DNA of 64,000 nt from Aliamphritea ceti (GCF_024347215.1 NZ_AP025282.1:1116001-1180000), one strand, 5' to 3'. Shown: positions 8,376 to 17,538, numbered from the stretch's first letter. Notes: a model not told the origin generated them from the letters alone. A program made the numbers and translations.

Positions 8376-9854
8376 TTAGTCACAAAGCTGATGGATAATG
8401 GCTGCCAGCCGGTCGATACCCGGGCGAATACGCTCGGTGGCAATGGATGAGTAACCAAGTCTGAAGTTATTCAGGGGTGGGTTTTCGTCATAGTAATAAA
8501 TATCGCCGGATTCGAGCACTACGCCCTTTTGCAGAGCCAGACGTTTCAATTCCCGGGCGTCCAGATGCTCCGGGCCTTTGACCCAGTAAGCCGAGCCGCC
8601 AAATACGGGTGGTATGGCAGACTCAGGCAAACAGTCCTGCAAGGCGTCTCCGACCGCCTGCCAACGGGCTTCATAAGCCTGAATCAGATTTCGAACCAGA
8701 GAGTCATGATATCCACGGGCCAAAAATAAACCGATAGAGCGCTGGTTGTTCATCGGCGGATGCCGCAGCATCATACGGCGGAATTCACGTACTTCCCGGA
8801 TCAGTTCCTTAGGGCCAACGATGTAGCCAACCCGCAGGCCTGGTGACAGCGTTTTTGACAGGCTGCCCAGATAAATGACCCGATCATTTTTATCCAGACT
8901 TTTCAGTGCCGGTGTGGGGGTATCCGCAAAGGTAACTTCGCATTCGTAATCATCCTCAATAATCAGGAAATTATCCCGGGAAGCTTGTTCCAGCAACTGA
9001 CGGCGGCGTTCCAGCGGCATTGTAACAGTGGTGGGAAACTGATGACTGGGTGTGGTGAAGAGCAAATTGCAGTCGCTGAGTTGTTCACCAACGATCAGGC
9101 CGTCGCCGTCTACCGCAAGTGGTTTTATACGGGCTTCGGTACTGGCCGCCATTTTAGTTAGGTCAGGATAACCAGGTTCCTCAAGACCAAAGCAGGCATC
9201 ACGGTTGAGTAACAGACGCAGAATCATATACAGCGCATGCTGGGCACCGACGGTAATTAGAATTTCTTCCGGGTCCGCCCAGACGCCCCGGCGCGGTAAT
9301 AACCGGGAGTGGATTTGTTCTATCAGTAAGGGATCATCTTCATCGTAACGGTCACCTGACCAGTCGCTGATGGCTTGTACCGAGACTGATTCACGGCAGC
9401 ACTCCCGCCAATGGTTAGTAGGAAACATCTTCGGGTCCAGCTGGCCGTAAATAAACGGATAGGGATAATCCTGCCAGCGGTTTACCTTATTGAGTTTATG
9501 TTCAGTGGGGCGGAATTTAAGAAAGTTTTGCCACTGAGGTGCGTCGCCCTGAATGTCTGAGCTATCTTTTTCCTGACTATTGTTACCATCAACGCTGGCA
9601 CGGAGAATTTCTTCGTTGACGTAAAACCCTGCCCGTTCCCGGGAAATCAGGTAGCCATCATCAATCAGGTGTTCATATGCCAGTATCACTGTATTACGTG
9701 AAACGTGGAGCATTTCTGCCAGCTTGCGGGTGGATGGAAGCGGTACATTGCAGGGAATATGACCGTCCATAATGGCGGTGCTGATTTGTTCCCGGATCTG
9801 TTGCTGCAAGCTGGCATCGCTATCCGGCGATAAGTGAAACAAGTGGTTCAGCAT
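8376..9854 (-). CDS. MocR/GabR-type regulator with aminotransferase-like domain
   Basis: A 492-residue fusion: a GntR-type winged helix at about residues 10-80 (TRKLAEMLHVSRNTVILAYE) and a fold-type I PLP-dependent aminotransferase domain. The PLP-binding segments are visible: FLIIEDDYECEV, and the Schiff-base lysine in YLGSLSKTLSPGLRVGY. Family members (GabR, TauR, PdxR) sense an amino compound or PLP and activate an adjacent catabolic operon. It is read in the same direction as the ABC-mmsA operon and separated from it by 300 bases carrying direct repeats, so it is the likely regulator of that operon. Confidence 0.93.
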   Translation of the reverse strand: MLNHLFHLSPDSDASLQQQIREQISTAIMDGHIPCNVPLPSTRKLAEMLHVSRNTVILAYEHLIDDGYLISRERAGFYVNEEILRASVDGNNSQEKDSSDIQGDAPQWQNFLKFRPTEHKLNKVNRWQDYPYPFIYGQLDPKMFPTNHWRECCRESVSVQAISDWSGDRYDEDDPLLIEQIHSRLLPRRGVWADPEEILITVGAQHALYMILRLLLNRDACFGLEEPGYPDLTKMAASTEARIKPLAVDGDGLIVGEQLSDCNLLFTTPSHQFPTTVTMPLERRRQLLEQASRDNFLIIEDDYECEVTFADTPTPALKSLDKNDRVIYLGSLSKTLSPGLRVGYIVGPKELIREVREFRRMMLRHPPMNNQRSIGLFLARGYHDSLVRNLIQAYEARWQAVGDALQDCLPESAIPPVFGGSAYWVKGPEHLDARELKRLALQKGVVLESGDIYYYDENPPLNNFRLGYSSIATERIRPGIDRLAAIIHQLCD

Positions 9855-10064
9855 AGATATGATGCTTCCTGATCCGTGTGAAACTGCAATTATTTAAGCC
9901 GAACAAATAAGCATAAATGTCAGTTTTGTTGCAACTTGGTTTCCGTAAAAACATTACTCAGATAAGCAGCATAGCAGGGTGCTTAGACTTAAGAGGGAAT
10001 ATTCGGTGTTTTATCTATGTCGGCACAATGTTCAGTAAAGTAAGCAAGTTACATCTGATATGTA

Positions 10065-11456
10065 TTAAAGATTCCTGAACTGATCAATAGCATGTTGTCG
10101 TGATGAAGAGTAATCAATGATGGCGTCAGGATAGCTGCATTTTCGGCGCTGTTCGCCACTTGGGAAGTGAATGCTTCTGTCATCAAGTGATGCCAGTTCA
10201 GGTAAAAAACGGCGAATAAATCGGCCTTCGGAATCAAATTTTTCAGACTGACGAATCGGATTAAAGACGCGAAAATAAGGGGCTGCGTCACAGCCGGTTG
10301 ATGCGCTCCACTGCCAGCCACCGTTATTGGCAGCAAAGTCGCCGTCAATCAGATGTTGCATGAAAAAGACTTCGCCTTTACGCCAGTCCTGAAACAGCAG
10401 TTTGGTGAGAAAACTAGCTGTTAGCATCCGTAAGCGATTATGCATCCAGCCAGTTTGCAGTAACTGACGCATTGCGGCATCAATGATAGGGAAACCGGTT
10501 TGTCCGTTGCACCATGCCCGCCAGTGGGAAGGGGTGTTATGCCACTGTAAATTCAGGGTTTCCGTTTTGAATGGCTGATGCTTATTCAGCAGCGGAAAAT
10601 GAGACAGCAGTTGTCGGTAAAAATCCCGCCAGGCGAGTTCCCTTAGCCAGTCTGACTCCATCCAGTAATCGGCACCCCACTTTGAATTACGCATGGCACT
10701 TAGAAGCTCCCGAGGACCTATTGCCCCAAGCGCCAGATAGGGAGAGATCTGACTGGTAGCCGGTTCAGAAGGAATATCCCGGTGGCCGCCGTAACTGGCA
10801 AGTTTTAACTGGCAAAAATGTTGTAACCGATGATGAATACTCTTGGTATCTGCAGGCCATAAGTCATCCCGGAAATCGCTTGCCCAGTCTGGTAGCGGCA
10901 TAAGCTGTGAGGTCTGAATTGTTGTTTCAGGTAAAGAACAGTGGACTGTCTGGTCGGTATTTTGCATCAGTTGTAACCAGCGTCTATAAAAAGGTGTGAA
11001 TACTTTGTATGGCAGCCCTTGCTGATTGAGAACTGGTTCGCTGACTAACTGATCTACAGCTTGGATGTGGCATTGAATGCCTTTGCTTCTGAGATGTGAT
11101 TCAGTTTGTAAGTCGCGCTGGCATTCGTTCCATGGGGTTTCTGTTATCCAGTGTATGTTGCTGCAATGTAATTCAGCACAAAGTTCGGCAAGGTGCTCAG
11201 CACATTCTGAAAACCAGTCTGCTTCAAGCAAATAGAGTTCGATGCCCCGGGCAGCAAGCTGTTGTTGTAACTGTTGCAACAATGCCGCTCTAAGACCTAG
11301 TTTAGCGGGTGATTCGTTATGTTGTTGCCATTGCTTTGGGGTGGCGATGTGTACTGCTGCAACCGGACTGTCTGTGCTGTGTAGACTGAGAGCCTGCTCA
11401 AAGGCAGGATGATCAGTCATACGTAAATCGTTGCGTAGCCAAACCAGTTGCGTCAT
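10065..11456 (-). CDS. phrB: deoxyribodipyrimidine photolyase (class I)
   Basis: A 463-residue DNA photolyase that repairs UV-made cyclobutane pyrimidine dimers with blue light. The N-terminal antenna domain begins TQLVWLRNDLRMTDH; the FAD domain carries WMHNRLRML and DGDFAANNGGWQWSAST, the classic flavin and lesion-binding segment. The ATG at 11456 fits the family start; the GTG at 11525 would add 23 unrelated residues. It is the last gene of a three-gene operon with the DUF523-DUF1722 protein and a flavoprotein. Confidence 0.97.
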   Translation of the reverse strand: MTQLVWLRNDLRMTDHPAFEQALSLHSTDSPVAAVHIATPKQWQQHNESPAKLGLRAALLQQLQQQLAARGIELYLLEADWFSECAEHLAELCAELHCSNIHWITETPWNECQRDLQTESHLRSKGIQCHIQAVDQLVSEPVLNQQGLPYKVFTPFYRRWLQLMQNTDQTVHCSLPETTIQTSQLMPLPDWASDFRDDLWPADTKSIHHRLQHFCQLKLASYGGHRDIPSEPATSQISPYLALGAIGPRELLSAMRNSKWGADYWMESDWLRELAWRDFYRQLLSHFPLLNKHQPFKTETLNLQWHNTPSHWRAWCNGQTGFPIIDAAMRQLLQTGWMHNRLRMLTASFLTKLLFQDWRKGEVFFMQHLIDGDFAANNGGWQWSASTGCDAAPYFRVFNPIRQSEKFDSEGRFIRRFLPELASLDDRSIHFPSGEQRRKCSYPDAIIDYSSSRQHAIDQFRNL

Positions 11457-11543
11457 GTAGCTCTCTCTTTGCCTATTGCAGCGATAGTTAGTCTGTTGAT
11501 AAGTGTCTGTGTGATGGTGATACACACAGACCTCTATGGTGTG

Positions 11544-12554
11544 TTATACCTGATTACGTAAGCCAAGTGCCTTTGGATAAGGGCTCAGGTATCGTTGTGT
11601 CTGCACATAGTGATTACCGAACATACGTAAGTAATGATGTAGCAGGGTAAGTGCTGTCGCCAGGTTTACGTAGCCCTTTAAGTAGTTTTCGAAGGTGCCA
11701 AGAATGTCTTGTTTTACGTCTACTTCAAGATAAGGCTTCAGATAACCAAACAAATGTAGCATCACGTTGTAATGATTGCCCCGGCTGGCAGGTTTGCTAA
11801 TTGCCTGCATAAAACGCTGTAGGTACAGGTCACAGAGTTCGTTGATCGGGTAATCCTGATGTGCCTGTCCCAGTAACTGTCCCAGGTTTTTATATTCGGT
11901 CTGTGAGTGGGCCATTAATGTGTATTTATACTGGCTGTGAAACGCCAGCAAGTTCTTGATGGATGGCTCTGCCATCACCAGTGTACGGAAGGTGTTGTGT
12001 GCGAAGACTCTTTGTACGAAATTTTCCCGCAGATGCGCATCATTAAGACGACCATCTTCCTCAACAGGCAGGTGCGGATAACGTTGCATCAGTGCTTTGG
12101 CGAACAGGCCTGCGGATTTTATATCATGTGGGTGACTGTTGGGCTGATATACCTTGACTCTTTCCATGCCACAGCTGGGTGAGTTTTTCGCCAGAATATA
12201 CCCATCCAGATGACCGAGTTTTTCGACTCGGGCCTGATAACCGGCATGAAACTGTTCAGTGACGTCGTTATCCTGCTGACGGGTGTATACCATACGGGGA
12301 TTGTGAGGGTCGCCAATCAGGCGCAGAGTCGCCCGGGGAATACCGAATCCAGCAGCAACTTCAGGACAAAACTTTTCAAAGCGAAAATAGTCCTGAAGTG
12401 GTCCACAACAATACTTTGAGCGACTGTGACCACCATTGAAGCGTACTTCTTCGCCCAGCAGGCAGGCGCTTATACCGACAAGAATATTGCTGTCAGTCTG
12501 TTTTGTTGGGGTGTCGATCTGTTTTGTTGCTATCAGTTGGCTTTTATCAGTCAT
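11544..12554 (-). CDS. DUF523-DUF1722 protein (YbgA-like, TudS-type domain)
   Basis: A 336-residue two-domain protein. The N-terminal DUF523 domain has three conserved cysteines: Cys31 in SACLLGEEVRFNGG, Cys63 in KFCPEVAAG and Cys128 in NSPSCG. DUF523 proteins include the [4Fe-4S] thiouracil desulfidase TudS, so an iron-sulfur cluster is likely. The C-terminal DUF1722 domain is that of E. coli YbgA, which is encoded next to phrB. The same neighbourhood here supports a link with photolyase or nucleobase repair, but the reaction is unproven. ATG at 12554 has GGAGAA upstream. Confidence 0.88.
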   Translation of the reverse strand: MTDKSQLIATKQIDTPTKQTDSNILVGISACLLGEEVRFNGGHSRSKYCCGPLQDYFRFEKFCPEVAAGFGIPRATLRLIGDPHNPRMVYTRQQDNDVTEQFHAGYQARVEKLGHLDGYILAKNSPSCGMERVKVYQPNSHPHDIKSAGLFAKALMQRYPHLPVEEDGRLNDAHLRENFVQRVFAHNTFRTLVMAEPSIKNLLAFHSQYKYTLMAHSQTEYKNLGQLLGQAHQDYPINELCDLYLQRFMQAISKPASRGNHYNVMLHLFGYLKPYLEVDVKQDILGTFENYLKGYVNLATALTLLHHYLRMFGNHYVQTQRYLSPYPKALGLRNQV

Positions 12555-12596
12555 GATGTTCTCCAGTTGCCAGCTGATGCATGTTGTTGAGGTGCG

Positions 12597-13559
12597 TCAG
12601 CCGCGTATCAGTTCACACAAGGTTCTGGCGCTGAGTAGAGCACTGTTTATATTCGCTTCTCCAAGCCAGTCTGCTGCTATACCCAGTTTCAGTTCGCTGT
12701 CCCAGAGTGCAATAGCCCCCGGGGTACGCTCATGTCTTGCAAGATTCCAGCGATGTGGCGATTGACTGGTTACATCTTCCTGCGCGAGTTGCATGATGCG
12801 GCAAAACTCCTGCTCCAGCTCCTTTTGTACCTGAGCATGATGAGAGTCTGCGTACTGTATACTCCATTCACTGTCTGCTTGGATCATCCAAAGATTAAAA
12901 TTATTTTCCCGGCCAGGTTTATGGCTGTCATTTATGATGCGGGTAATGATGCTGTTATCCGGTGCTATATAGGTTGGAGCAGGCAGGTCACGGTTAACTT
13001 CTATTGCCATACACCACTGAGCCCTGCTGGTCTGGCTTGAGGTATGGCTACGGATCAGCCAGTCAGTTGAGCAGGGTGTACCAGCCAGTAAAGCGCAGGT
13101 CTGACGTGCCGGTGCGCAGATAATCAAACCTTTGCTATAACAGATGGTTTGTTCGTTGGCGTCCTTTAGCTGCCAGCTGTCACCAAGGTATTCCAGTCGT
13201 TCAACCCGCGTCAGGGTATGCATTTCTGTATCGCCAATTAAATGTCGCGTCAGGCTGCTCATACGGGGACGGCCAACATACGCAAGGTAAGGTTCATGAT
13301 CTGCTTCGGGCCAGCGCTTCAATACTCCGGCGTGTTGCCATTCCATGAGCTCATCACGGAACTGTTCCGGATCAATGTGCAGGCAGGGGGAGCCAAGATC
13401 ATAACTCAGGCTTTGAAAGCGACGGCTGCTGAGACGCCCGCCGGTACCACGACTTTTTTCCAGCACACAGAGCTTTGAATAACTGTTTTGCAGTTTATCT
13501 GTGCAGAAACTGCCTGCCAGGCCTGCTCCTATAATTGCGAAGTCGTATGAGTCAGACAT
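12597..13559 (-). CDS. renalase-like FAD-dependent amine oxidoreductase
   Basis: A 320-residue flavoprotein with the N-terminal dinucleotide motif DFAIIGAGLAGSF, followed by LEKSRGTGGRLSSRR, the second FAD-contact motif of amine-oxidase/renalase-like proteins. ATG at 13559 is preferred over 13586 because it starts directly before the FAD motif and has AGGGGC upstream. It begins the operon leading to the DUF523-DUF1722 gene and phrB. Such flavoproteins are often found with photolyase genes; their substrate is unknown. Confidence 0.85.
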   Translation of the reverse strand: MSDSYDFAIIGAGLAGSFCTDKLQNSYSKLCVLEKSRGTGGRLSSRRFQSLSYDLGSPCLHIDPEQFRDELMEWQHAGVLKRWPEADHEPYLAYVGRPRMSSLTRHLIGDTEMHTLTRVERLEYLGDSWQLKDANEQTICYSKGLIICAPARQTCALLAGTPCSTDWLIRSHTSSQTSRAQWCMAIEVNRDLPAPTYIAPDNSIITRIINDSHKPGRENNFNLWMIQADSEWSIQYADSHHAQVQKELEQEFCRIMQLAQEDVTSQSPHRWNLARHERTPGAIALWDSELKLGIAADWLGEANINSALLSARTLCELIRG

Positions 13560-13741
13560 GATTCCAGCCCCTTTTATAAACCACATTTTTATTGTGTGTT
13601 CTCATTATCTTAGCTCTTGTACGCATAAGTTGCTTTGTAAGATCAAAGAGTTGAGCTTGAGAAAATCTAATGGCTGATTGATAGATAAGGTTGTTTATCT
13701 CAGAGCAGCTATACTTTTTGAGGGCTCATAGCAGGGAACAG

Positions 13742-13969
13742 ATGATGCAAAAAGAACAGCCAAATCCTCAGGATATTTCGTTCTGGGAAGTGTTTAAGAG
13801 CGTGATGGCGGCATTTTTTGGAGTGCAGAGTAACCGTAATCGCGAACGGGATTTTAACCAGGGAAAACCTCATCACTTTATTATCATTGGTTTACTGGCA
13901 GCGTTAATTTTTGTGCTGTTGGTATACGCATTGGTCAAGCTCGTATTACTTGTATCCGGTACTGGTTAG
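13742..13969 (+). CDS. DUF2970 small membrane protein
   Basis: A 75-residue protein with a polar N-terminal half (WEVFKSVMAAFFGVQS) and one C-terminal membrane helix (HHFIIIGLLAALIFVLLVYALV split by no charge after His-His). The pattern is that of DUF2970 proteins of proteobacteria, function unknown. ATG at 13742 or 13745 follows the SD AGGGAA. It is monocistronic and divergent from the photolyase operon. Confidence 0.8.
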   Translation: MMQKEQPNPQDISFWEVFKSVMAAFFGVQSNRNRERDFNQGKPHHFIIIGLLAALIFVLLVYALVKLVLLVSGTG

Positions 13970-14077
13970 GTTTATTTCAGGTGACTTTTTAGATTTCTGC
14001 GCAGCGTTGTTATCGCGTGCTGCTCAGCTGTGAAATAATAGCGGCTTAAATGACTTCTTTTCTGAACAGGCTGTTCT

Positions 14078-14803
14078 GTGACCTTTACCCTGATTGATTT
14101 ACTGGCGCTGGCCATTGCTGTTGTTGGCAGTACGCTGCAAGGCATGGTTGGTATTGGCTTCGGCTTGCTGGCGGCTCCATTGTTATTTCTTATTGACCCT
14201 GCTTATGTGCCGGTACCGGTTATCTTTGGCGGTTTCATGCTGTCGATTCTAGTGGTGTCTTCACAGCGGCATGAGTTGCACTGGCGGCGGGTAATGCCAG
14301 CCATTCTAGCGCGTATCCCCGGTTCTTATCTTGGGGTTTTATTATTGCTGGCAATGCCTCCACATATTCTGGCCATTGTGTTTGGCAGCAGTTTACTGAT
14401 TGCTGTGTATGTCAGTTGTCAGCGCTTTAATATTACTGCAACGCCTTTGAACCTGAGTATTGGCGGCTTTTTATCGGGCATCGTAGGTACTGCAACTTCG
14501 GTAGGCGGACCACCTATCGCTTTGGTGTATCAGAATGAAACCCGGATAACTGCCCGTAATGAATTAGCTGCGTTTTTTCTGATCGGTTCACCCTTGTCGC
14601 TGGTGTTGTTATTTATGGAAGGCACAGTCACTGATGAGCATATGATTCTGAGCCTTAAGCTATTACCCGGCATGTTTATTGGTTGGCTGTTATCCCGTTA
14701 CCTTGGCGGCAAGCTGAAACAGCAATCTGCGCGTCCCGCTTTGCTGATTATTTCTGCTATATCTGCGGTTATGGTTCTGGGTAAAGGGTTAATGGCATTA
14801 TGA
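14078..14803 (+). CDS. TSUP (TauE/SafE) family membrane transporter
   Basis: A 241-residue protein with about eight hydrophobic helices and the two TSUP repeats: an N-terminal GSTLQGMVGIGFGLLAAP and a central GFLSGIVGTATSVGGPP. The family exports sulfite, sulfoacetate and related anions or takes up C2 compounds. GTG at 14078 has AACAGG upstream. Its stop overlaps the next start (ATGA), so it is coupled to the ElaA-like gene. Substrate unknown. Confidence 0.88.
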   Translation: MTFTLIDLLALAIAVVGSTLQGMVGIGFGLLAAPLLFLIDPAYVPVPVIFGGFMLSILVVSSQRHELHWRRVMPAILARIPGSYLGVLLLLAMPPHILAIVFGSSLLIAVYVSCQRFNITATPLNLSIGGFLSGIVGTATSVGGPPIALVYQNETRITARNELAAFFLIGSPLSLVLLFMEGTVTDEHMILSLKLLPGMFIGWLLSRYLGGKLKQQSARPALLIISAISAVMVLGKGLMAL

Positions 14804-15264
14804 CCAACGCATGTAAAACAGAATGGCACTGGCAAACGTTTGCTCAGTTAAGCGCTGCTGACGTTTATGAAATACTGGCCTTACGCCAGCAGGTGTTTGT
14901 GCTGGAACAGAGGTGTTTGTATGCCGATATCGATCATAAAGATCAGCAATGTTTTCACCTTAGTGGCTGGCAGGATGGCAACTTACAGGGCTATCTGAGA
15001 GTTGTCCCGCCGGGACTTGCATATGCTGAAGTCGCACTGGGTCGGATTCTGACGGCTGAATCTGCCCGTGGCACAGGCTTAGGGAAACAATTACTTCTCC
15101 GGGCTCTGGATGAAGTGTCTTTATTATATCCAGGGCAGTCTGTACGGATTTCAGCACAGCTTTATTTGCAGAAGTTTTATGTCGGATTTGGATTTAAAAC
15201 GGTTTCAGAGCCATATGATGAAGATGGTATTCCGCACATAGAGATGCTGTTGAATTCTCCTTAA
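14800..15264 (+). CDS. elaA: ElaA-like GNAT acetyltransferase
   Basis: A 154-residue GCN5-type acyltransferase of the ElaA family. Family marks are LYEILALRQQVFVLEQ-like at residues 22-37 (here YEILALRQQVFVLEQRC), GYLRVVPPG, and the acetyl-CoA loop RGTGLGKQLL near residue 90. The ATG overlaps the stop of the TSUP gene by four bases. ElaA acts on unknown substrates. Confidence 0.88.
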   Translation: MTNACKTEWHWQTFAQLSAADVYEILALRQQVFVLEQRCLYADIDHKDQQCFHLSGWQDGNLQGYLRVVPPGLAYAEVALGRILTAESARGTGLGKQLLLRALDEVSLLYPGQSVRISAQLYLQKFYVGFGFKTVSEPYDEDGIPHIEMLLNSP

Positions 15265-15470
15265 GCAGCTCCCTGATCAGTCCAGCACAGAGCTTTTGTT
15301 CATTTACGACATTGGTTGCTGTCTCTATCAAAATTTCCACATCTGTTCTCTTGAGCTGGCCTTCTACGCTGAGCTAAGCTGCGGCCAGAGTGAATATGAT
15401 GTTTGTTACAGAATGTTATAAGAATGAGCTGTTTATATAGCGTTTTCACATTGGCTGCAGGATTTCGTGT

Positions 15471-16325
15471 ATGGAAATTATTCAGTTAGATCATGCCATC
15501 AGCGATGCCGAACGGGCAGAGCTTTTATTCGCCGGTAACTTATTAGTGTTCCGTCAGCGCCCGGCGATGCAGCGGATGATTACCTATACCCGTGGGTTAC
15601 TGGCAGAAACCTTAGCTGATCTTGATCCGGTAACCGTGCAGAATTATCTGGAGCGGGAACTGTTTCTTGAGAACGTCGGAACTGTACAGACACGTTTTCG
15701 TACCAGTGAAGAGGCTAAGCTGATTTTTTTCGATGTGCTGCGTGAATGCGGGGTCACTACTGATCACTGTTACTACGATCATTTCCCGCTCAGAGTAGTA
15801 CCTTTTGATACAACTCATCGTGGCGCACACCGTGCAGCGATAGGCCATCACCGGGATACTTGGGGCAGTAATATCCAGAGCCAGCAAAATTGGTGGGCGC
15901 CTATATTTAGCCTTGAAGCCGAGCGCACAATCGCATTTTATCCGGATTACTGGGATAAGCCGCTGGCAAATAATACTAACAGCTGGAGCTTTACAGAGTA
16001 TCTGGCGACCCGCAAAGATACACAGCCAGAGCGTGGAGTTGCATATCCATCGGCGCCTTCTCCGGCTGAATCTGTGGATGAGTCCGGGGTTCTTAAAGTG
16101 GTTATTCAGCCAGGGGATGTACTTGCGTTTGCCAGTGCTCACTTACATGCCAGTGTACCAAATACCACTGATGCGATTCGTTACAGTGTAGAAATGCGGA
16201 CGATTCATCAAAGTGACTTATCAGCAGGGCGGGTGGCTCCGAATGTGGATAATGCTGGAACCGGTCCGATGTATCGTTGGTTTCGACATGTCGAAAATCG
16301 TCAACCTCTTAGTGTGGATGACTGA
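15471..16325 (+). CDS. Fe(II)/2-oxoglutarate-dependent oxygenase-like protein
   Basis: A 284-residue protein with the facial triad of non-haem iron oxygenases: His127 and Asp129 in GHHRDTWG, distal His226 in ASAHLHASVPN, and Arg237 in AIRYSVEMR at the place of the 2-oxoglutarate anchor. The jelly-roll core would span about residues 105-245. It may hydroxylate a small molecule, as PhyH-type enzymes do. It stands alone between the ElaA-like gene and two small genes, so context gives no substrate. Confidence 0.65.
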   Translation: MEIIQLDHAISDAERAELLFAGNLLVFRQRPAMQRMITYTRGLLAETLADLDPVTVQNYLERELFLENVGTVQTRFRTSEEAKLIFFDVLRECGVTTDHCYYDHFPLRVVPFDTTHRGAHRAAIGHHRDTWGSNIQSQQNWWAPIFSLEAERTIAFYPDYWDKPLANNTNSWSFTEYLATRKDTQPERGVAYPSAPSPAESVDESGVLKVVIQPGDVLAFASAHLHASVPNTTDAIRYSVEMRTIHQSDLSAGRVAPNVDNAGTGPMYRWFRHVENRQPLSVDD

Positions 16326-16366
16326 GCTGGGGTAAACTGCGTTCTTTTTCTGATTAGATTGTGACG

Positions 16367-16711
16367 ATGCGTAAATCCGATAAAAAGTTAGATAACCAGA
16401 TTTGTAAAACCCTGACCAATGTCTGTGAAACGGCTTTGGAGCATATCTTTGGATTTCAGTGGCTGACTCACCGGGTTAATTATCAGCATTTTCCGGCATC
16501 ATTAATAGTTACCTGCGTATTTACGGATCAGTCAGATCTCGACCGGATCCAGCTTAATCATGAAGACAGTAGTTTACGGAATCTGATTGTTGAAGCGCTG
16601 GTGGATATCGATATCCGTTTGGATAAGCCAGAGCAGCAGATAGTTTTCGACAGTGAAGAAGCTTGCGAAGTATCACATCAGGGAAATTGGGAAAGACGTT
16701 TGGGTAGTTAA
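16367..16711 (+). CDS. conserved hypothetical protein
   Basis: A 114-residue soluble protein that begins MRKSDKKLDNQICKTLTNVC and has the phrase FGFQWLTHRVNYQHFP. I recall similar proteins in Pseudomonas and Marinobacter relatives, sometimes labelled Fis-like, but I see no Fis helix-turn-helix. GTG at 16361 is an alternative start two codons upstream; neither has a strong SD. Function unknown. Confidence 0.7.
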   Translation: MRKSDKKLDNQICKTLTNVCETALEHIFGFQWLTHRVNYQHFPASLIVTCVFTDQSDLDRIQLNHEDSSLRNLIVEALVDIDIRLDKPEQQIVFDSEEACEVSHQGNWERRLGS

Positions 16712-16788
16712 GGCTTCTGCCGTTTTTGCGTGAAGCACTGGTGATCGCTTACACTGTTGGTTCACCTGAGAACCTGAGGATACGGCAA

Positions 16789-17055
16789 ATGTGTACCAGA
16801 GTGCCTGTCAGTGAACTTGTTGAGTTACCGATTACCTGGGTACGTGGAGATGATGCGCGTCTGAAAGATGTGTTTAAGTCTTTGAAAAACGGCGACCCGG
16901 TTAGCCAGCCAATCCGTTTACTGAACTGCGGGTGTGGTAAAACCTATATGCTGGAAGACGGTGGTCACAGAATTACAGCCGCTTATAAAATGTATAAGAA
17001 AACCGGTAAAGACATTTTAATTCCTGTGCACAAGTTTGTGTCGGACTTTCAATAA
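16789..17055 (+). CDS. mini ParB/sulfiredoxin-like protein
   Basis: An 88-residue protein that looks like an isolated ParB/Srx N-terminal domain: VELPITWVRGDDARL, LKNGDPVSQPIRLL, and the key motif MLEDGGHRITAAY, which corresponds to the GxxHR...A box of the fold. No DNA-binding domain follows. ATG at 16789 has GAGGA eight bases upstream; the open frame back to 16726 would use TTG and lacks an SD. The cysteines CGC in the middle are unusual. Role unknown; it could be an NTP-binding or nuclease-like module. Confidence 0.7.
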   Translation: MCTRVPVSELVELPITWVRGDDARLKDVFKSLKNGDPVSQPIRLLNCGCGKTYMLEDGGHRITAAYKMYKKTGKDILIPVHKFVSDFQ

Positions 17056-17118
17056 TATCCAAACTACGCTGCGTAGCCGAAACAGTGCTGTGCGGTAGTA
17101 TCTTGCTGAATTACATTG

Positions 17119-17538
17119 CTAACTTGTGACTAAATCTTTGAGTACCGGATGGGTCACTATATAAGACATTTTGGGGAGCTCGCTCAGGCGAATTCTGACA
17201 GTGTCTAATGCTTCCATTGTGTCTGCTTCCGCATAGATAATCAGATCAATATCGCCGGTGATAGAGCGGCAGTCTTTTATTTCTTCGATCTGGTTGATGA
17301 GAGGAAGCAGGCTGTCGTAATCGAGGTGGGTAAAGTTCATCTGAAAATAGGCAGCGACACTTTTTCTGGGATTGCGTAGTTCTACTTTGTAACCACTGAC
17401 AATACCTTTGTCTTCAAGACGTTTAAGCCGGCCGGCGACCGCTGTTCTGGATAGACCAATTTTGCGAGCTACTTCAGCATTTGACTGACGGGCGTCTTCA
17501 CTCAGATGTTGGATGATCAGTTGATCAAACTTATCCAT
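17119..17538 (-). CDS. Lrp/AsnC family regulator
   Basis: A 139-residue regulator with N-terminal helix-turn-helix (SNAEVARKIGLSRTAVAGRL, about residues 20-39) and a C-terminal RAM effector domain (CRSITGDIDLIIYAEADTME). Such proteins sense amino acids. ATG at 17538 is chosen because MDKFDQLII is the usual family start; the frame extends 19 codons upstream. It is divergent from the uspA-AGCS symporter operon across 411 bases and is the likely regulator of that operon. Confidence 0.9.
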   Translation of the reverse strand: MDKFDQLIIQHLSEDARQSNAEVARKIGLSRTAVAGRLKRLEDKGIVSGYKVELRNPRKSVAAYFQMNFTHLDYDSLLPLINQIEEIKDCRSITGDIDLIIYAEADTMEALDTVRIRLSELPKMSYIVTHPVLKDLVTS

